Positions 12,347-23,783 of a DNA stretch of 64,000 nt are shown here, piece by piece (positions within the stretch are counted from its first letter, which is position 1; every line of letters begins with the position of its first letter). The notes below the pieces were generated by a model. It ran no database searches. It worked only from the letters and a program-made list of their open reading frames with translations, and was not told where the DNA came from. This DNA comes from Linyphia triangularis (taxonomy: Eukaryota > Arthropoda > Arachnida > Araneae > Linyphiidae). The DNA lies in the NCBI GenBank assembly GCA_963978545.1, contig OZ021724.1:100700163-100764162 (forward strand), given 5' to 3'. The position numbers and the translations under genes were made by a program.

Positions 12347-12774
12347 GCCGATCAATCGGTATAGTATTTAGCGTGCTAGCTTCTATACTAAACTCCAACT
12401 TAACTTGACATCACTAGACGGTAGATCTTCACAGTGCTCATAGGCAGTTTATCCATTTTAGCGGAGTGAAGACATAATGCTCGCCAAACCTTATAGCCTT
12501 TTGTTCTCTACAGGGTTGTGGTTTGGCGAGCATTATGCTTTCACGCCGCCAAAATGGATTAAATACCTATGAGCACTGTGACGATCTACTTTCTAGTGAT
12601 GTCAAGTTAAGTTGAGGTTTAGTTTAGACCGCGAGGTTGCGGGTTCCGAGTCCCGTGTTAGGCATGGGTGTTTGTAAATGTACGTTGGCTTGTCTAATGA
12701 CGAATGTTTCGGCGCATTATTGCCCTCGTGTTGCTGACTGCGCCAGATAATCTGAAAACAACCAAACCAACCTC
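12347..12774 (+). mobile_element. SINE-1, split by MITE C1
   Basis: The head is at 12347-12385 (GCCGATCAATCGGTATAG) and the remainder at 12625-12774, ending CTGAAAACAACCAAACC. Joining across the insert restores the normal SINE sequence CTTCTAGACCGCG, so the insertion site is exactly defined. Confidence 0.92.
12386..12624 (+). mobile_element. MITE C, copy C1 (239 bp)
   Basis: It begins TACTAAACTCCAACTTAAC and ends with the near complement. TA duplications flank it at 12384-12385 and 12625-12626 inside a SINE-1. Most of the element folds back on itself (GTGCTCATAGG arms, CTCGCCAAACC arms). No coding content. Confidence 0.95.
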
Positions 12775-13030
12775 TCACTTGAATAAAAATGGCCAGTTTG
12801 GCATGGTTTTTTCAATGGCATCTACCTTATGCGCATGCGCGAATTTGACGAAAATCTTTATGGTATATATCCTTGTGCCACCACCAACCCGCACACCAAA
12901 TTTGAACATCGTAGGTCAGTTTGTTCGGGAGTTATGCTGACCACAGACACACACACATTTTTTCTTTATCACTTTTTTGAAATCAGGTTGTTCCAAAACG
13001 TAGTAAAAAAACGTAGAAAGTAAAAACCTA
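12775..13030 (+). repeat. Interspersed repeat R3, internal/3' fragment
   Basis: AAAATGGCCAGTTTGGC, ATGCGCATGCGCGA, TGACGAAAATCTTTATGG, CCGCACACCAAATTTGAAC-like and GTTATGCTGACCACAGACAC blocks occur in family order, as at 62760-63240. An internal segment is missing. Confidence 0.7.
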
Positions 13031-13633
13031 TGGATATACCGATCTTTTCTAGAGGACCACCAACGAGAAAAATTCAAACTTCTGGTTTGCGCCATTTTGG
13101 CTCCAAACAGTTCGCATAATAGCTGTAGCAGTGATGCCACGAAACGGAGAGAAAAACTTGGACAAAAATAATTTTTCGTCGTTGTTGTGATGGAAGCACA
13201 AACGACACCAGTTGGCGCTGTTATCAGTCGCTCATATTTTTTTTATTTTTTTTAACTCTACCTTGTAAGAATGTCTGGCTCTTTTCGTGGTCGTGTCGCA
13301 AATCTTTTGCTCCAACTTTTCTCGTTTGCGGTGGCAGCATGTAGTCGGAAGAGGGGGAGGTAGTAAAGATATATTTTTTGTTTGGGTTTTTCATTGGGAA
13401 GATGATACAATGTAGCAGGGATTGGCAACATTGTGTTTCGCCTTCGACTTGGCATGCCTCGTCTGGAATATGTTGTTTTTCGTTGACATGTACGTGATCT
13501 TGTTATTTATGTGGGATTTTCCGACGGACTTGATGTGCTGGTTTATTCTATGAACCTAATGTAGGTTTGAATTATAAATTAACGAATCTTGTCTGGAGTT
13601 TTTATACCTTATTAAAAATTTGGTTCCACCATG
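13031..13633. other. Unique stretch, no gene recognised
   Basis: Mixed composition, with several in-frame stops in all frames and no recognisable protein motif or repeat family. Confidence 0.45.
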
Positions 13634-13635
13634 CA

Positions 13636-13780
13636 CCAAAAATTGGTTTCCATTTATCTGCAACTAAAATGTGGTGCTTAGTTTAACGATTTAATAGTGC
13701 TTACCGCTACGAGGTAGCACCACTAAATCGTGAAACTAAACAACAAATGTTGGCTGCAGCTAAATGGGAACCAATTTTTG
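13636..13780. repeat. Palindromic element M, about 145 bp
   Basis: The arms CAAAAATTGGTTTCCATTTA (13636 onward) and TAAATGGGAACCAATTTTTG (ending 13780) are near complements. Inner blocks GTGGTGCTTAGTTTAACGAT and CTAAATCGTGAAACTAAAC also pair. It is likely a small foldback MITE. Confidence 0.65.
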
Positions 13781-13866
13781 ATACGAGGGGGATCATAGTT
13801 TTTAACTGTGTAACATAGTTTCTTGAATTTTTTTTCGTAAGTAATCGAAACATTTGGACCCTCCTC

Positions 13867-13892
13867 ATGAAAAAGGCCTGGAGTGCAAAAGG
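13867..13892 (+). mobile_element. MITE E, right-end fragment
   Basis: AAAAAGGCCTGGAGTGCAAA followed by AGG and TTAA matches the right end of the intact E copies. The left part is absent. Confidence 0.75.
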
Positions 13893-13898
13893 TTAAAA

Positions 13899-14728
13899 GT
13901 TTTATTTATTTTATTTATTTATTTATTTATTTATTTATAAATAAAATATATATATTTTTTTTCATTTTTTCTTTTTTTAAATAAATTAAATAAAATTATT
14001 TATTTATTTTAAATAAAATAAATAAAATAATTTATTTATTTTAAATAAAATAAATAAAATAATTTATTTATTTTAAATAAAATAAATAAAATAATTTATT
14101 TTAAATAAAATAAATACAATAATTTATTTATTTTAAATAAAATAAATACAATAATTTATTTATTTTAAATAAAATAAATAAAATAATTTATTTTAAATAA
14201 AATAAATACAATAATTTATTTATTTTAAATAAAATAAATACAATAATTTATTTATTTTAAATGAAATAAATAAAGTAATTTATTTATTTATTTATTTTAA
14301 ATAAAATAAATAAAATAATTTATTTATTTATTTTAAATAAAATAAATAAAATAATTTATTTATTTATTTTAAATAAAATAATTTATTTATTTATTTTAAA
14401 TAAAATAATTTATTTATTTATTTTAAATAAAATAATTTATTTTTTATTTATTTTAAATAAAATAATTTATTTTTTATTTATTTTAAATAAAATAATTTAT
14501 TTTTTATTTATTTTAAATAAAATAATTTATTTTTTATTTATTTTAAATAAAATAATTTATTTTTTATTTATTTTAAATAAAATAATTTATTTTTTATTTA
14601 TTTTAAATAAAATAATTTATTTTTTATTTATTTTAAATAAAATAATTTATTTATTATTTATTTTAAATAAAATAATTTATTATTTATTTTAAATAAAATA
14701 ATTTATTATTTATTTTAAATAAAATAAT

Positions 14729-14807
<79 letters not shown>

Positions 14808-14863
14808 TTTCATCAGTGTATTTATTTATTTATTTATTTATTTGTGTATTTATTTATTTAAAC
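13899..14863. repeat. TTTA/AAAT palindromic minisatellite, about 965 bp
   Basis: Units of about 32 bp built on ATTTATTTTAAATAAAATAA give way to very regular 30-bp units between roughly 14430 and 14640, then to simple (TTTA)n. Each unit is itself close to a palindrome. No coding content. Confidence 0.95.
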
Positions 14864-15417
14864 TATATACGGCATTTTTTTAATTTACTTTATACCCTAT
14901 CTTTAATATTTGACGAAATATATCCCATAACGAAGCTTTTTGAGAAACCTTGCATACACGCGGCTGAACGAACACTAGTTCAACACTAGTACATAGTATC
15001 GCCCCTTCCCCTCCAACTAAATTTCACAGAATGAACTTACTGTATCAACTGGCCGCTCACCTCACCTACTGCTCTGCACGAAGAGTAGTGAAGCAGAAAA
15101 AGTGGTTTTACAGAACCGCAAAGTGAAGAGAATTTTTTTTTTCAAAAAGATGGGTGATTGATGATAAATTGCAAAACGGACAATTTGAGTTGCATTTTTC
15201 CTTCTTCTCTCTGCCAAACTGAGCCGCTTTATGAAGCATTCTGAATTTCATATTAGAACAAAATTAACACATGAAACAAAGTTTTTAACGCAGATCCGTT
15301 CTCAGGTGAAGTTTTCGCTGCTATGAAGTTCGAAGACTATTGACCACTACGAAGAAACCCATCGGTTACAACTACATCGATTATTTACTATTTTTCCTTA
15401 ATGCAGCGTTAGCCACA
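14864..15417. other. Unique stretch, no gene recognised
   Basis: Ordinary AT-rich sequence with no repeat family match within the window and no long frame. Confidence 0.45.
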
Positions 15418-16104
15418 GCGCGGCCTAATTAATCAACTTGCCGTCATTCAACCGGGGTGAAACTTGGCAGATAGATTCAATGTCGATGACAATGCATTCC
15501 ATCAAATTTTAGGAGCTGTTACTATCACTAAAAGATCGCTTTTATGTAATACTAATAAACCGACTTGCCGTCATCTAGTCACGCTAAAATAGCATTTAAC
15601 CGACCATTGAAGAAACTCTTTCCTGTAGCCAAAACTGTTTTAATAAATAATAAAATTGTTTTAATCGGAATAAATAAAAGATGTTTGAAAGGTGATTGCA
15701 TAAATTCACATTCATTTTTAATGAATAAATTTTGAAAAATAGTTTACCGTATATTTTGCTTTTGGTTGGTTGTTGGTTGTATTCAGATTATCTGGCGCCG
15801 TCAGCATTACGAGGGCTATAATACGCCGAAACATTCGTCATTAAACAAGCCAACATACAATTACAAACACCCATGCCTAACACGGGACTCGGAACCCACA
15901 ACCTCGCTGTCTAGAAGCCAGCACGCTAACCACTATACCGTATATTTTGCTGGTATAGATGTTTCCAATATTTAAAATTAGACGCAAACACCCAGCACAC
16001 GCTGGCAAAAGAAACGGCGCTTTGTTAATAAATATAAAAGTTGGCGATGCACATAAAGGATTCATATTAAAAACTTTGTTTTTATGGGATATATTATTAG
16101 TTTC
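15418..16104 (+). repeat. Interspersed repeat R2, copy R2b (5' truncated, split by SINE-1)
   Basis: It starts at GGCCTAATTAATCAACTTGC, contains GAAACTTGGCAGATAGATTC and ends near TTAAAAACTTTGTTTTTATG. The insert at 15761-15940 is a minus SINE-1. Confidence 0.8.
15761..15937 (-). mobile_element. SINE-1 inside R2b
   Basis: Minus orientation: TTTGGTTGGTTGTTGG at the tail side, through CACCCATGCCTAACACGGG, to ACCACTATACCG. CCGTATATTTTGCT appears on both sides (15747-15760 and 15938-15951) as the likely target duplication; the last bases of the head are ambiguous. Confidence 0.93.
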
Positions 16105-16790
16105 CACCTTTTCCAACCCAAGGGACATCCAACCCCGTAAAAGTCAACCCCTCTTAACCATAAGTGAAGCTGCCACTCTCTTAAATACCAGAGCAGCACG
16201 CGAGCGACAGTCTATTCCTCCCCCCCCCCCCACCCCATTTCTATCTAGAAGGAATAACATCCTCGTGTTTCCTGCAACTTCAGAAGGCAAAGTCATTTAT
16301 ATTTCTCCCGGGTTTGTTTTTTAACCCTCTCTGACGCCTTCTCCTTGTTTTAAGAAGAGAGAAGATTCGGAAAAAGAAAGGCCTAAAAATGGAAATTGTC
16401 TCTTCTCGGGGAGAAGAAAGTTCTTTCTTCTCTTTTAAAAGTTGGTGTTTTATGTATTAAAGTGGTGGGCGGCCGGAAATTGCATTTTTAATAGGGGCTG
16501 TTGCTTTCCAGTAACCAGAAGAGTTCTTGAGTTTTGTAACAGAGTTGCTTTTTGGAGATAGGGATGAAGTTGTAAGTAAGGGTGACAACCGGCGGCAACA
16601 AGTTTTTTTTTGTTTTTGTTGAATGCGCTTTTTTTTTATGGCAGAGGAATTGTGTGGATTTTTCCGAAGAAGATCCTTAGTCCGAGATTTATTATTTCCG
16701 GACCTATTTCGACTTCGAGGTGAATTGTTGGAAATCGTGTGACAAGGATTTCTCGTGTCAAAGGTGCTGGAATCTCTCTCTCTCTCTCCG
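16105..16790. other. Unique stretch with poly(C), no gene recognised
   Basis: A poly(C) run lies near 16219-16230 and purine-rich AGAAG-type blocks near 16350-16440. A 121-codon frame starting in R2b runs into this region but shows no domain. Confidence 0.45.
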
Positions 16791-16973
16791 GTTGGTTGGT
16801 TGTTTTCAGATTATCTGGTGTCGTCAGCAACACGAGGGCTATAATGCGCCGAAACATTCGTCATTAGACAAGCCAACATACATTTACAAACACCCATGCC
16901 AAACACGGGACTCGGAACCCGCAACCTCACGGTCTAAGGCTAGCACGCTAACTACTATACCGTTTGGTAGGTC
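16791..16973 (-). mobile_element. SINE-1 in a TCTC microsatellite
   Basis: Minus orientation, from GGTTGGTTGGTTGTTTTCAG to CCGTTTGGTAGG. TCTCTCTC runs lie on both sides (16774-16788 and 16974-16984), consistent with a target duplication within a simple repeat. Confidence 0.93.
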
Positions 16974-16984
16974 TCTCTCTCTCT

Positions 16985-17350
16985 GGCAAACTACGTTTCA
17001 AAATTTATTTATTAAAAATGAACGTCACACTCACATCCAATATCTTTAATTTATTCTGATTGAAACAATTTTATTATTTATTTATTAACAAAATTTTGGC
17101 AACAGGAGAAAGCTTCTTCAATGGTCGATTAAATGCTGTTCAACCACGATTGGATGATAGCAAGTTGTTTTATTAGTATTCCATAAAAGCTACCTTTTAG
17201 TGACAGTAACAGCCCCAAAATTTGATAGAATACATTGGCATTGACATCGAATCTATCTGCCAAGTTTCAGTTCGATTGGATGACGGCAAGGGGGTTTGTT
17301 AGGCCTATGCCGACAAACATACCCACAAACAAAATCGAAGTATATATAAA
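16985..17350 (-). repeat. Interspersed repeat R2, copy R2c (partial)
   Basis: Minus orientation: CAAACTACGTTTCAAAATTT at the 3' side of the family, then GAATCTATCTGCCAAGTTTC, ending at AAACAAAATCGAAGTATA, the complement of the family start. Confidence 0.8.
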
Positions 17351-17582
17351 TACTTATATATAGATACAAAATTGAAGTATATATATATAACTACTCTCAA
17401 ACTTTTTCTTTAATTTCTTTGTTGGCATGTTTACTTTTTAAATTTTTTTACAGTCTTATTTATTGAAATATTCAGAATAATTTCTTGCATTTCTTGATAC
17501 ATTTTCAAAACTTGCTGATCAACTAAAATTAATTTTGAAGTTTGGTGTACTTATAAAACTAAAAATAAATAATTTTATTTAA

Positions 17583-18313
17583 GGCGTCTTCTCACTTTAG
17601 GCACCTCGAAAATAGGCTATTTTCGCGATTTTTTTTCGAGGATTTTTGCAAACAATTATGGAATAAAATGGATCCTATATAATAAAGACATCTTTCAAGT
17701 ACAAGAACATTTATTTTTTTTATTTTTTTGAACAATTATTATAATAAAACAGTAGCATCGAAAAACTCGTGTAGAAATGTAATGTTCGTGGCTTGTTTAT
17801 GAAATTTCGGAAACTATCCGGCCGATTGTCATGAAATTTGAATGACATATTCTTCATAGTTATGGCTATAGCGCATATCATCAGATTTTTGATATTCGCG
17901 AAAATAACAAAATGGCGCACGTTTTTCGAAAAAGTAAAAAAAAAAAAACGCGTTTTTTTGCAGTTTTTTGTAAAAAAAAAAAAATACTTCAAATCAAAAT
18001 TTCAAAAATCTGATGATATGCGCTATAGCCATAACTATGAAGAATATGTCATTCAAATTTCATGACAATCGGCCGGATAGTTTCCGAAATTTCATCAACA
18101 AGCCACGAACATTACATTTCTACACGGGTTTTTCGATGCTACTGTTTTATTATAATAATTGTTCAAAAAAATAAAAAAATAAAAAATCTTCTTGTACTTG
18201 AAAGATGTCTTTATTATATAGGATCCATTTTATCCCATAATTGTTTGCAAAAATCCTCGAAAAAAAATCGCGAAAATAGCCTATTTTCGAGGTGCCTAAA
18301 GTGAGAAGACGCC
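17583..18313. repeat. Giant foldback element K, 731 bp, TTAA flanks
   Basis: GGCGTCTTCTCACTTTAGGC at the left is exactly complemented at the right end, and TTAA flanks both sides (17579-17582, 18314-18317). The arms pair almost base for base for about 300 bp (for example ACTATCCGGCCGATTGTCAT with its complement near 18060-18080), leaving a loop of roughly 100 bp near 17900-18000 with A and T runs. No coding frame; the open frames are arm artefacts. Probably a non-autonomous TTAA-type DNA element. Confidence 0.92.
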
Positions 18314-18317
18314 TTAA

Positions 18318-19489
18318 GAAAAGAAAATAAAAAAACACCCCGCAGATGTTTTAATATTGATTTTTTTTTTTCAACATTTTTCACAAAAAAAAATTACTAC
18401 TATCTTTTTTTTACACATTTAACATTATACTTGAACATAAAACATTAGCTCCAAAATGATTTATAAGAAATAAAGGCGCAAAGAAAAAAAATACCATACC
18501 GATTCATTGAACGCTAAAATCCCTATCCTACATTAATCTCGAAACTTACTTCCAAGCGCGTGAATGAAAAAAATAAATTTAACTCCTCCGTTCATCAATT
18601 CAAAACAATACTCAACCTTATTTACAACCCAAAGCCCCCCCCTTTTCATAAAATCACACAAACAGTATTAAACACACGGAAAAACACAAGAACGCAAAAC
18701 CTCCCGAGAGAGCGGCCTTTGAGCGTGTTTTTCTCAGATCGTGCTACTACATACCAGTAAGTCCTATAAAAAAATATAAAAAAATAAAAATAAGACCAAA
18801 CGATTTTTATTTCAGTTCCGGATGTTGCATATTTTATGACCATGCCCCAAAAGGGTTGAAGGAGAAACCGAACACAAATCTTTGAAGTACTGCAACTGCA
18901 ACAACAAAAACTACAATAATAATAAATTCCTGTTTTCAAATGATTCCCGAAACTTCCTGAACCTGATATATCCGGACTGTGCCACCCCCCCATTCCCCTT
19001 CGAGTGTTCTATGCCGGCTTTTTCTTTGTGCATATGTTTATTTACTTGTGTGTTGTGTATGGATTTTATTGTTGTTTTTGGAGTGTGCAGTATTCCGAGA
19101 GAAATCTTCGGAAACCTATTGCCGGATAGGGGAAAGTCCAAGAGAAAAACTCCGGGAGTTTATAGAAATAGTGGAGAGGGACACATAAATTTCCGGGTTT
19201 CGCGACCCCTTTTCCTGTTTTTTTTTTTTTTATATTTTTGTTTTCCGGGATTATTTGTTGGAGCCGTTTCTTACTTTGGTTGATAAAGGATAAAAAAAAA
19301 TAAGAGTAATTTGTTTAGAGCATTGTGTCTCTACATGTAATGTTTGTGCCCTTTATAAAAAGGCAATTCTCTGCTGTAAGCACGAGATATTTTAGCTCTT
19401 TTTTTTACTCATACACAAATTGGAATTCTAAAATTATTGTCAATCTAGCAATTAGGCTTTTGTTTTATATAGCTCTATTTGGTGACCCG
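18318..19489. other. Unique stretch, no gene recognised
   Basis: Contains poly(T) and poly(A) tracts. A 133-codon frame at 18882-19283 overlaps another frame in both directions, is low in complexity at its C-terminal end (Phe/Leu from poly(T)) and shows no domain. Confidence 0.45.
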
Positions 19490-19690
19490 TGTCCCGTGCG
19501 TCAGATGATATAAATGCATATTTGACCCAGTTAAAACAATTTTTTTTCCACATAACTTTGTCACCAAGTAATATGATATAAAATGAAAACATAACTATTA
19601 GATTCATCTTAATTTTATAATTTTTATCTGTTTACGAGTAGAAAAAAAAAAAGCCCAAATGTCCCGTGCGTCAGCCAGAGAATTGTCCAA
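19490..19690 (+). repeat. Repeat O, copy 2, with a repeated GTCCCGTGCGTCAG motif
   Basis: The block 19598-19682 matches 226-312. The motif GTCCCGTGCGTCAG occurs here twice, near 19491 and 19662, bracketing about 170 bp, so the fuller element may include the bracketed segment. Confidence 0.65.
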
Positions 19691-20001
19691 AAGTATACAT
19701 AAAATAAACTAATGTTCTACAGGAAGGCGTTAAATTGAAGCTTTGGGACATCAAATGTGGTGAATATTATATTTCTCTAAAATACTATAAATATGGAACG
19801 GAATAATAAATATGGAACATACGGATGAAAACTCTGAAAATAAAAAATAAAATGTTAAAATATTTAAAAAATTTTTAGATGATGTTTCAAGAACTACTAT
19901 GGCATAACATACATGTAACAATTTTTATCGCATAATTTCATAATCTAAAACTTCATTTTCAACTTCCATACATCTAAAGTGGTAACTTCCTTACACATTA
20001 G

Positions 20002-20179
20002 GCCGACCAAACGGTATAGTGGTTAACGTGCTAGCTTGTAGACCGCGAGGTTGCGGGTTCCGAGTCCCGTGTTAGGCATGGGTGTTTGTAAATGTATGTT
20101 GGCTTGTCTAGTGACGAATGTTTCGGCGCATTATAGCCCTCGTGTTGCTGACGGCGCCAGATAATCTGAAAACAACCAA
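20002..20179 (+). mobile_element. SINE-1, full length
   Basis: GCCGACCAAACGGTATAGTG head, B-box region GGGTTCCGAGTCCC, tail CTGAAAACAACCAA. Followed directly by the arm of a hairpin around a (TA)n tract. Confidence 0.95.
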
Positions 20180-20208
20180 TCCTTCATTTGGAGGCAAAAT
20201 TTGTAATT

Positions 20209-20272
<64 letters not shown>

Positions 20273-20329
20273 AATTACAATTTTTGCCTCCAAATGAAGT
20301 GCCGACATTATAACACTAATGTGTAAGGA
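20180..20329. repeat. Hairpin around a (TA)n tract
   Basis: CTTCATTTGGAGGCAAAATT and its near complement (20272-20300) enclose about 55 bp of TA dinucleotides (20213-20267). CTAATGTGTAAGG near 20317 complements CCTTACACATTAG just before the upstream SINE-1, so the hairpin once extended further and the SINE sits in its left arm. Confidence 0.85.
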
Positions 20330-20411
20330 TTGGTTGTTTTCAGATTATCTGGCGCCGTCAGCAACACGAGGGCTATAATGCGCCGAAACATTCGTCACTA
20401 GACAAGCCAAC

Positions 20412-20412
<1 letters not shown>
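20330..20412 (-). mobile_element. SINE-1, truncated, running into (TA)n
   Basis: Minus orientation from TTGGTTGTTTTCAG to GACAAGCCAACATA; the tRNA-like half is missing and replaced by (TA)n. Confidence 0.93.
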
Positions 20413-20577
<165 letters not shown>

Positions 20578-20855
20578 ATGACAAACCTCATTGAGTTTCG
20601 CCTTCAAATTTAATCGTTCTTTTCAAAAGCGTGTGCTCTATTTTTATTTCCCTTATCCGTTTGTAACTTTCACTCAATTGCTTTCCCAAGCTATAAGTTT
20701 ATTATTATTTAAAAATCTGAACTACATATAGTGAAATCGCATTATGGTTCGTCATTGCGTCATACTCGTTTAATTCCCAACATCCTTGGCATTTTAACTT
20801 TCTGCTGAGCGAGGCATAAACCCATAATTTATTGCTTGTTTTCCAGAGTTTCCAT

Positions 20856-21032
20856 GCCGACCAAACGGTATAGTGGTTAGCGCGCTAGCCTCTAAACCGC
20901 GAGGTTGCGGGTTCGTGTCCCGTGTTAGGCATGGGTGTTTGTAAATGTATGTTGGCTTGTCTAATGACGAATGTTTCGACGCATTATAGCCCTCGTGTTG
21001 CTGACGGCGCCAGATAATCTGAAAACAACCAA
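20856..21032 (+). mobile_element. SINE-1 with 13-bp target duplication
   Basis: Bounded by CCAGAGTTTCCAT at 20843-20855 and 21033-21045. The head reads GCCGACCAAACGGTATAG, with B-box region GGGTTCGTGTCCCG lacking the extra C found in most copies. Confidence 0.96.
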
Positions 21033-21086
21033 CCAGAGTTTCCATAACACAATTCACTCAATATTTTGCCATATGATATGCTAGTA

Positions 21087-21353
21087 AGGGCCTTATTATA
21101 CAGAGCTATTCGAGTGGCAAATGCGAGCCACCGCTTCTGGCCACTGCTGTGGCTCGATATAATAGGCTCCATAGGATTGCATGTTTCGCTTTGGGTCAGA
21201 GCGCCACAAGTGACAGACGCAACCTCTAGCCACAGTAGTGGCCCAGTATAATAAGCTCCATAGGATTGCATGTTTCGCTTCGAGTGGCTTGTCTGAGTAA
21301 CTGAAGCTGTGGCTCGAGTTCGCCACTCGAGTGGCTCTGTATAATAAGGCCCT
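21087..21353 (-). mobile_element. MITE D, copy D1 (compact, 267 bp)
   Basis: Terminal inverted repeats AGGGCCTTATTATACAGAGC and its complement, followed by CGAGTGGC-type inner repeats. It contains two diverged internal units with GATTGCATGTTTCGCTT. This is the short form of the element that is greatly expanded at 31649-33051. Target duplication unclear. Confidence 0.88.
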
Positions 21354-21592
21354 ATGATGTACTTCTCTCTTCCCAGTAACTAAGTAAATAATTTACATGT
21401 CTGCAATTTAAAAGATTTGTTGAATACTTGCCACACATTGAGTAACTTTTCCAAATGATTTTAATATTTCATGTATATTTCAAAATTATTTACTTGGAAA
21501 TTTTTTCATAGAATGTCAATTATAAAGTCAACTTGACCACATTGAAGGAAAGAAAAATCAAATTAATATTTCGAACGTTGACATATCATGTT
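21354..21592. other. Unique AT-rich spacer
   Basis: No feature recognised between MITE D1 and MITE E1. Confidence 0.4.
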
Positions 21593-21596
21593 TTAA

Positions 21597-21800
21597 CCCT
21601 TTGCACTCCAGTGGCGCCTCTCATGCACCACACGACTGGATGCCAAACCACGAGAGGACCATTAGGTGTGATGCGGAAATTCGATGCAAGGCCAATGACT
21701 GTGTTTAGTTTCTATGAAGCAAATCCATAAACACCAGCCGAACCTAAAATGTCTCGAGTTGCTGATTCCTCCGCGCGAAAAAGGCCTGGAGTGCAAAGGG
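21597..21800 (+). mobile_element. MITE E, copy E1 (204 bp, TTAA sites)
   Basis: Begins CCCTTTGCACTCCAG, ends CTGGAGTGCAAAGGG, and is flanked by TTAA at 21593-21596 and 21801-21804. A TTAA target with termini starting CCC is characteristic of piggyBac-type elements. No transposase inside. Confidence 0.95.
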
Positions 21801-21804
21801 TTAA

Positions 21805-22788
21805 ACTGCACATCGAAATGTTGAATCTTATTACCAGAAAGGGACAACTTTTGACGGATTCGATTCTGATTGCTTTTATGAGTCCTTCTGACGTTCTTCG
21901 CGGTTGAAAGGACCGCGAGCATCAGACGACAGCTTATTTATTCGAATCGAACTAGTTCTGGACAAGACGACTTATGATACCTGCAGCTGGACCTGGAAAT
22001 TGATATACCCGCTTTCCTACTTTCTACAGAAGCAAAAAGCGATCGATAACTCGCTATAAAGATCAGCGATTAAACCAAACAAGATATGCTTTCCTGTTGA
22101 TTTGGTATCGGAAGATTGTCTGTGGAATCAACTTAAGAAATCCATCATCAACCAAACGAGAAATCTAATATCCTTTACAGCATCCAAGCATTTTAAAAAG
22201 CTTAGCCCAACCCCGTAACCCTATACACATCGGCAGAGGTCGTTTACGCTTGGTGAGGCGAGGCCACCTAAATACCGGAAGCATATATATTTTAGTTTCC
22301 GATAGACATAAAATATTACCTTTCAAATTCGAGTCGTTTTGTGTATCAAAATAAAACGCGGATGACCTTTTTGTTTGATGAATCATCATCAAGACGAGGA
22401 CAGCTCAAGATGCAGTTCTCTTTTTTCCAAAACCATCCTTTAACCAATTCTGCAGACCTGTGACTATGAAATGGGAACCCCAAAGGTTGAAAACACTCTT
22501 GGTTAATAAAGAAGCTTTGCAACTTTAACCCCTATCTTTAACGGACAGATAACTGGACAGGCAATTTCCGTATTTGTAACAAAACAATTTGATTAATCGA
22601 TAGTGAGCTTCTTCATTCTCATACAGAAGCTGGCTGACCGATCGTTCCTGGGTTCAGGCCGCAAAGTTCATGTTTGTGGGCTGAACTGGAGCAAAGGAGA
22701 GATATTTGTTGTACCAAACGAAAGACCATCAATGAATTATGCCTTTCAATTTGAAGAAATTCCAATGGTGGATTTATTTCGCCAAACC
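21805..22788. other. Unique stretch, possible old relatives of the 27.5-kb region
   Basis: No gene recognised. The segments near 22150-22230 and 22435-22460 show partial resemblance to 27585-27680 (shared CAATTCTGCAGA, TTTTAAAAAG, AACCCTATAC), suggesting an old diverged repeat. Confidence 0.35.
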
Positions 22789-22971
22789 GACCGACCAAAC
22801 GGTATAGTGGTTAGCGTGCTAGCTTCTAGACCGCGAGGTTGCGGGTTCCGAGTTCCGCGTTAGGCATGGGTGTTTATAAATGTATGTTGGCTTGTCTAAT
22901 GACGAAAATTTCGGCGCATTATTCAGCCTCGTGTTGCTGTTGGCGCCAGATAATCTGAAAACAACCAACCA
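22789..22971 (+). mobile_element. SINE-1 with 13-bp target duplication
   Basis: ATTTCGCCAAACC at 22776-22788 and again from 22972 brackets the copy. Head GACCGACCAAACGGTATAG, tail CTGAAAACAACCAACCA. Confidence 0.95.
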
Positions 22972-23369
22972 ATTTCGCCAAACCCTCTACAAATGGCATT
23001 GGCTAAGCGTAATAGATAATGAAAGAAGATGGCTGGCTTTGCATTAACTTTTAGAATCAGCTAACTGCGCTAGAAAGTTTCTTTACTTGCTTAAACTTTA
23101 ACAAAACTGTATGCTTCAATTGATAACTAAACAATTTCTTTTTTATTCAGCTTATAAATTTAAAAAAAAAAAAAAATAATAATAATTTGCCTAAACTTTT
23201 ATCGCATTTCGTCAATTCAATTTCGTATAGAAATGTTTGCAAAAGGAGTTATTTTTGAAAATTCTTGTGTTTATCAAAACTTAGAACAAGAATTATTTAT
23301 TTGTTAAAATAATGCAGCATCAAATTCGAAAGACATAATCTAAAGTTGCTATATTTTTTGTATCCTTCT
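22972..23369. other. Unique AT-rich stretch
   Basis: A-rich run near 23161-23175; no gene recognised. Confidence 0.4.
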
Positions 23370-23783
23370 TATTAACTTCGGTGTTTTTTTTTTATGAATG
23401 TGTGTTGTTGGGCGGGTGACTGCTTGTGTATGTCGATAGCGGACAAAACTGCGGAGGCCTAAATAACCCACTTGCCGCAATCCAATCGGTTTGAAACTTG
23501 GCAGATAGATTCGACGTCGATGCCAATGCATTCTCTCAAATTTTGGGACTGCCACTCTCACTGAAAGGTCGTTTTTCCACATGCTTCTATAATCGCTTTG
23601 GATAACTAATAAATCCGATTTAACCAATCATTTGTTGAAACTCTTCCCTGTTGTCAAAATTGTTTTCATCGAAATAAATAAAAGGTAATTGAACGTGAAT
23701 GCAGGCATTCATTATGGGGTGAAGTTCAGTCAATTCAAGTTGCAATTGCACATAAAAATTGGTATTGCATATAAATGATTTAA

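Noticed and set aside
18882..19283. 133-codon frame as a secreted or membrane protein
   Set aside because: Its hydrophobic end is a poly(T) translation, and overlapping frames on both strands are equally open.
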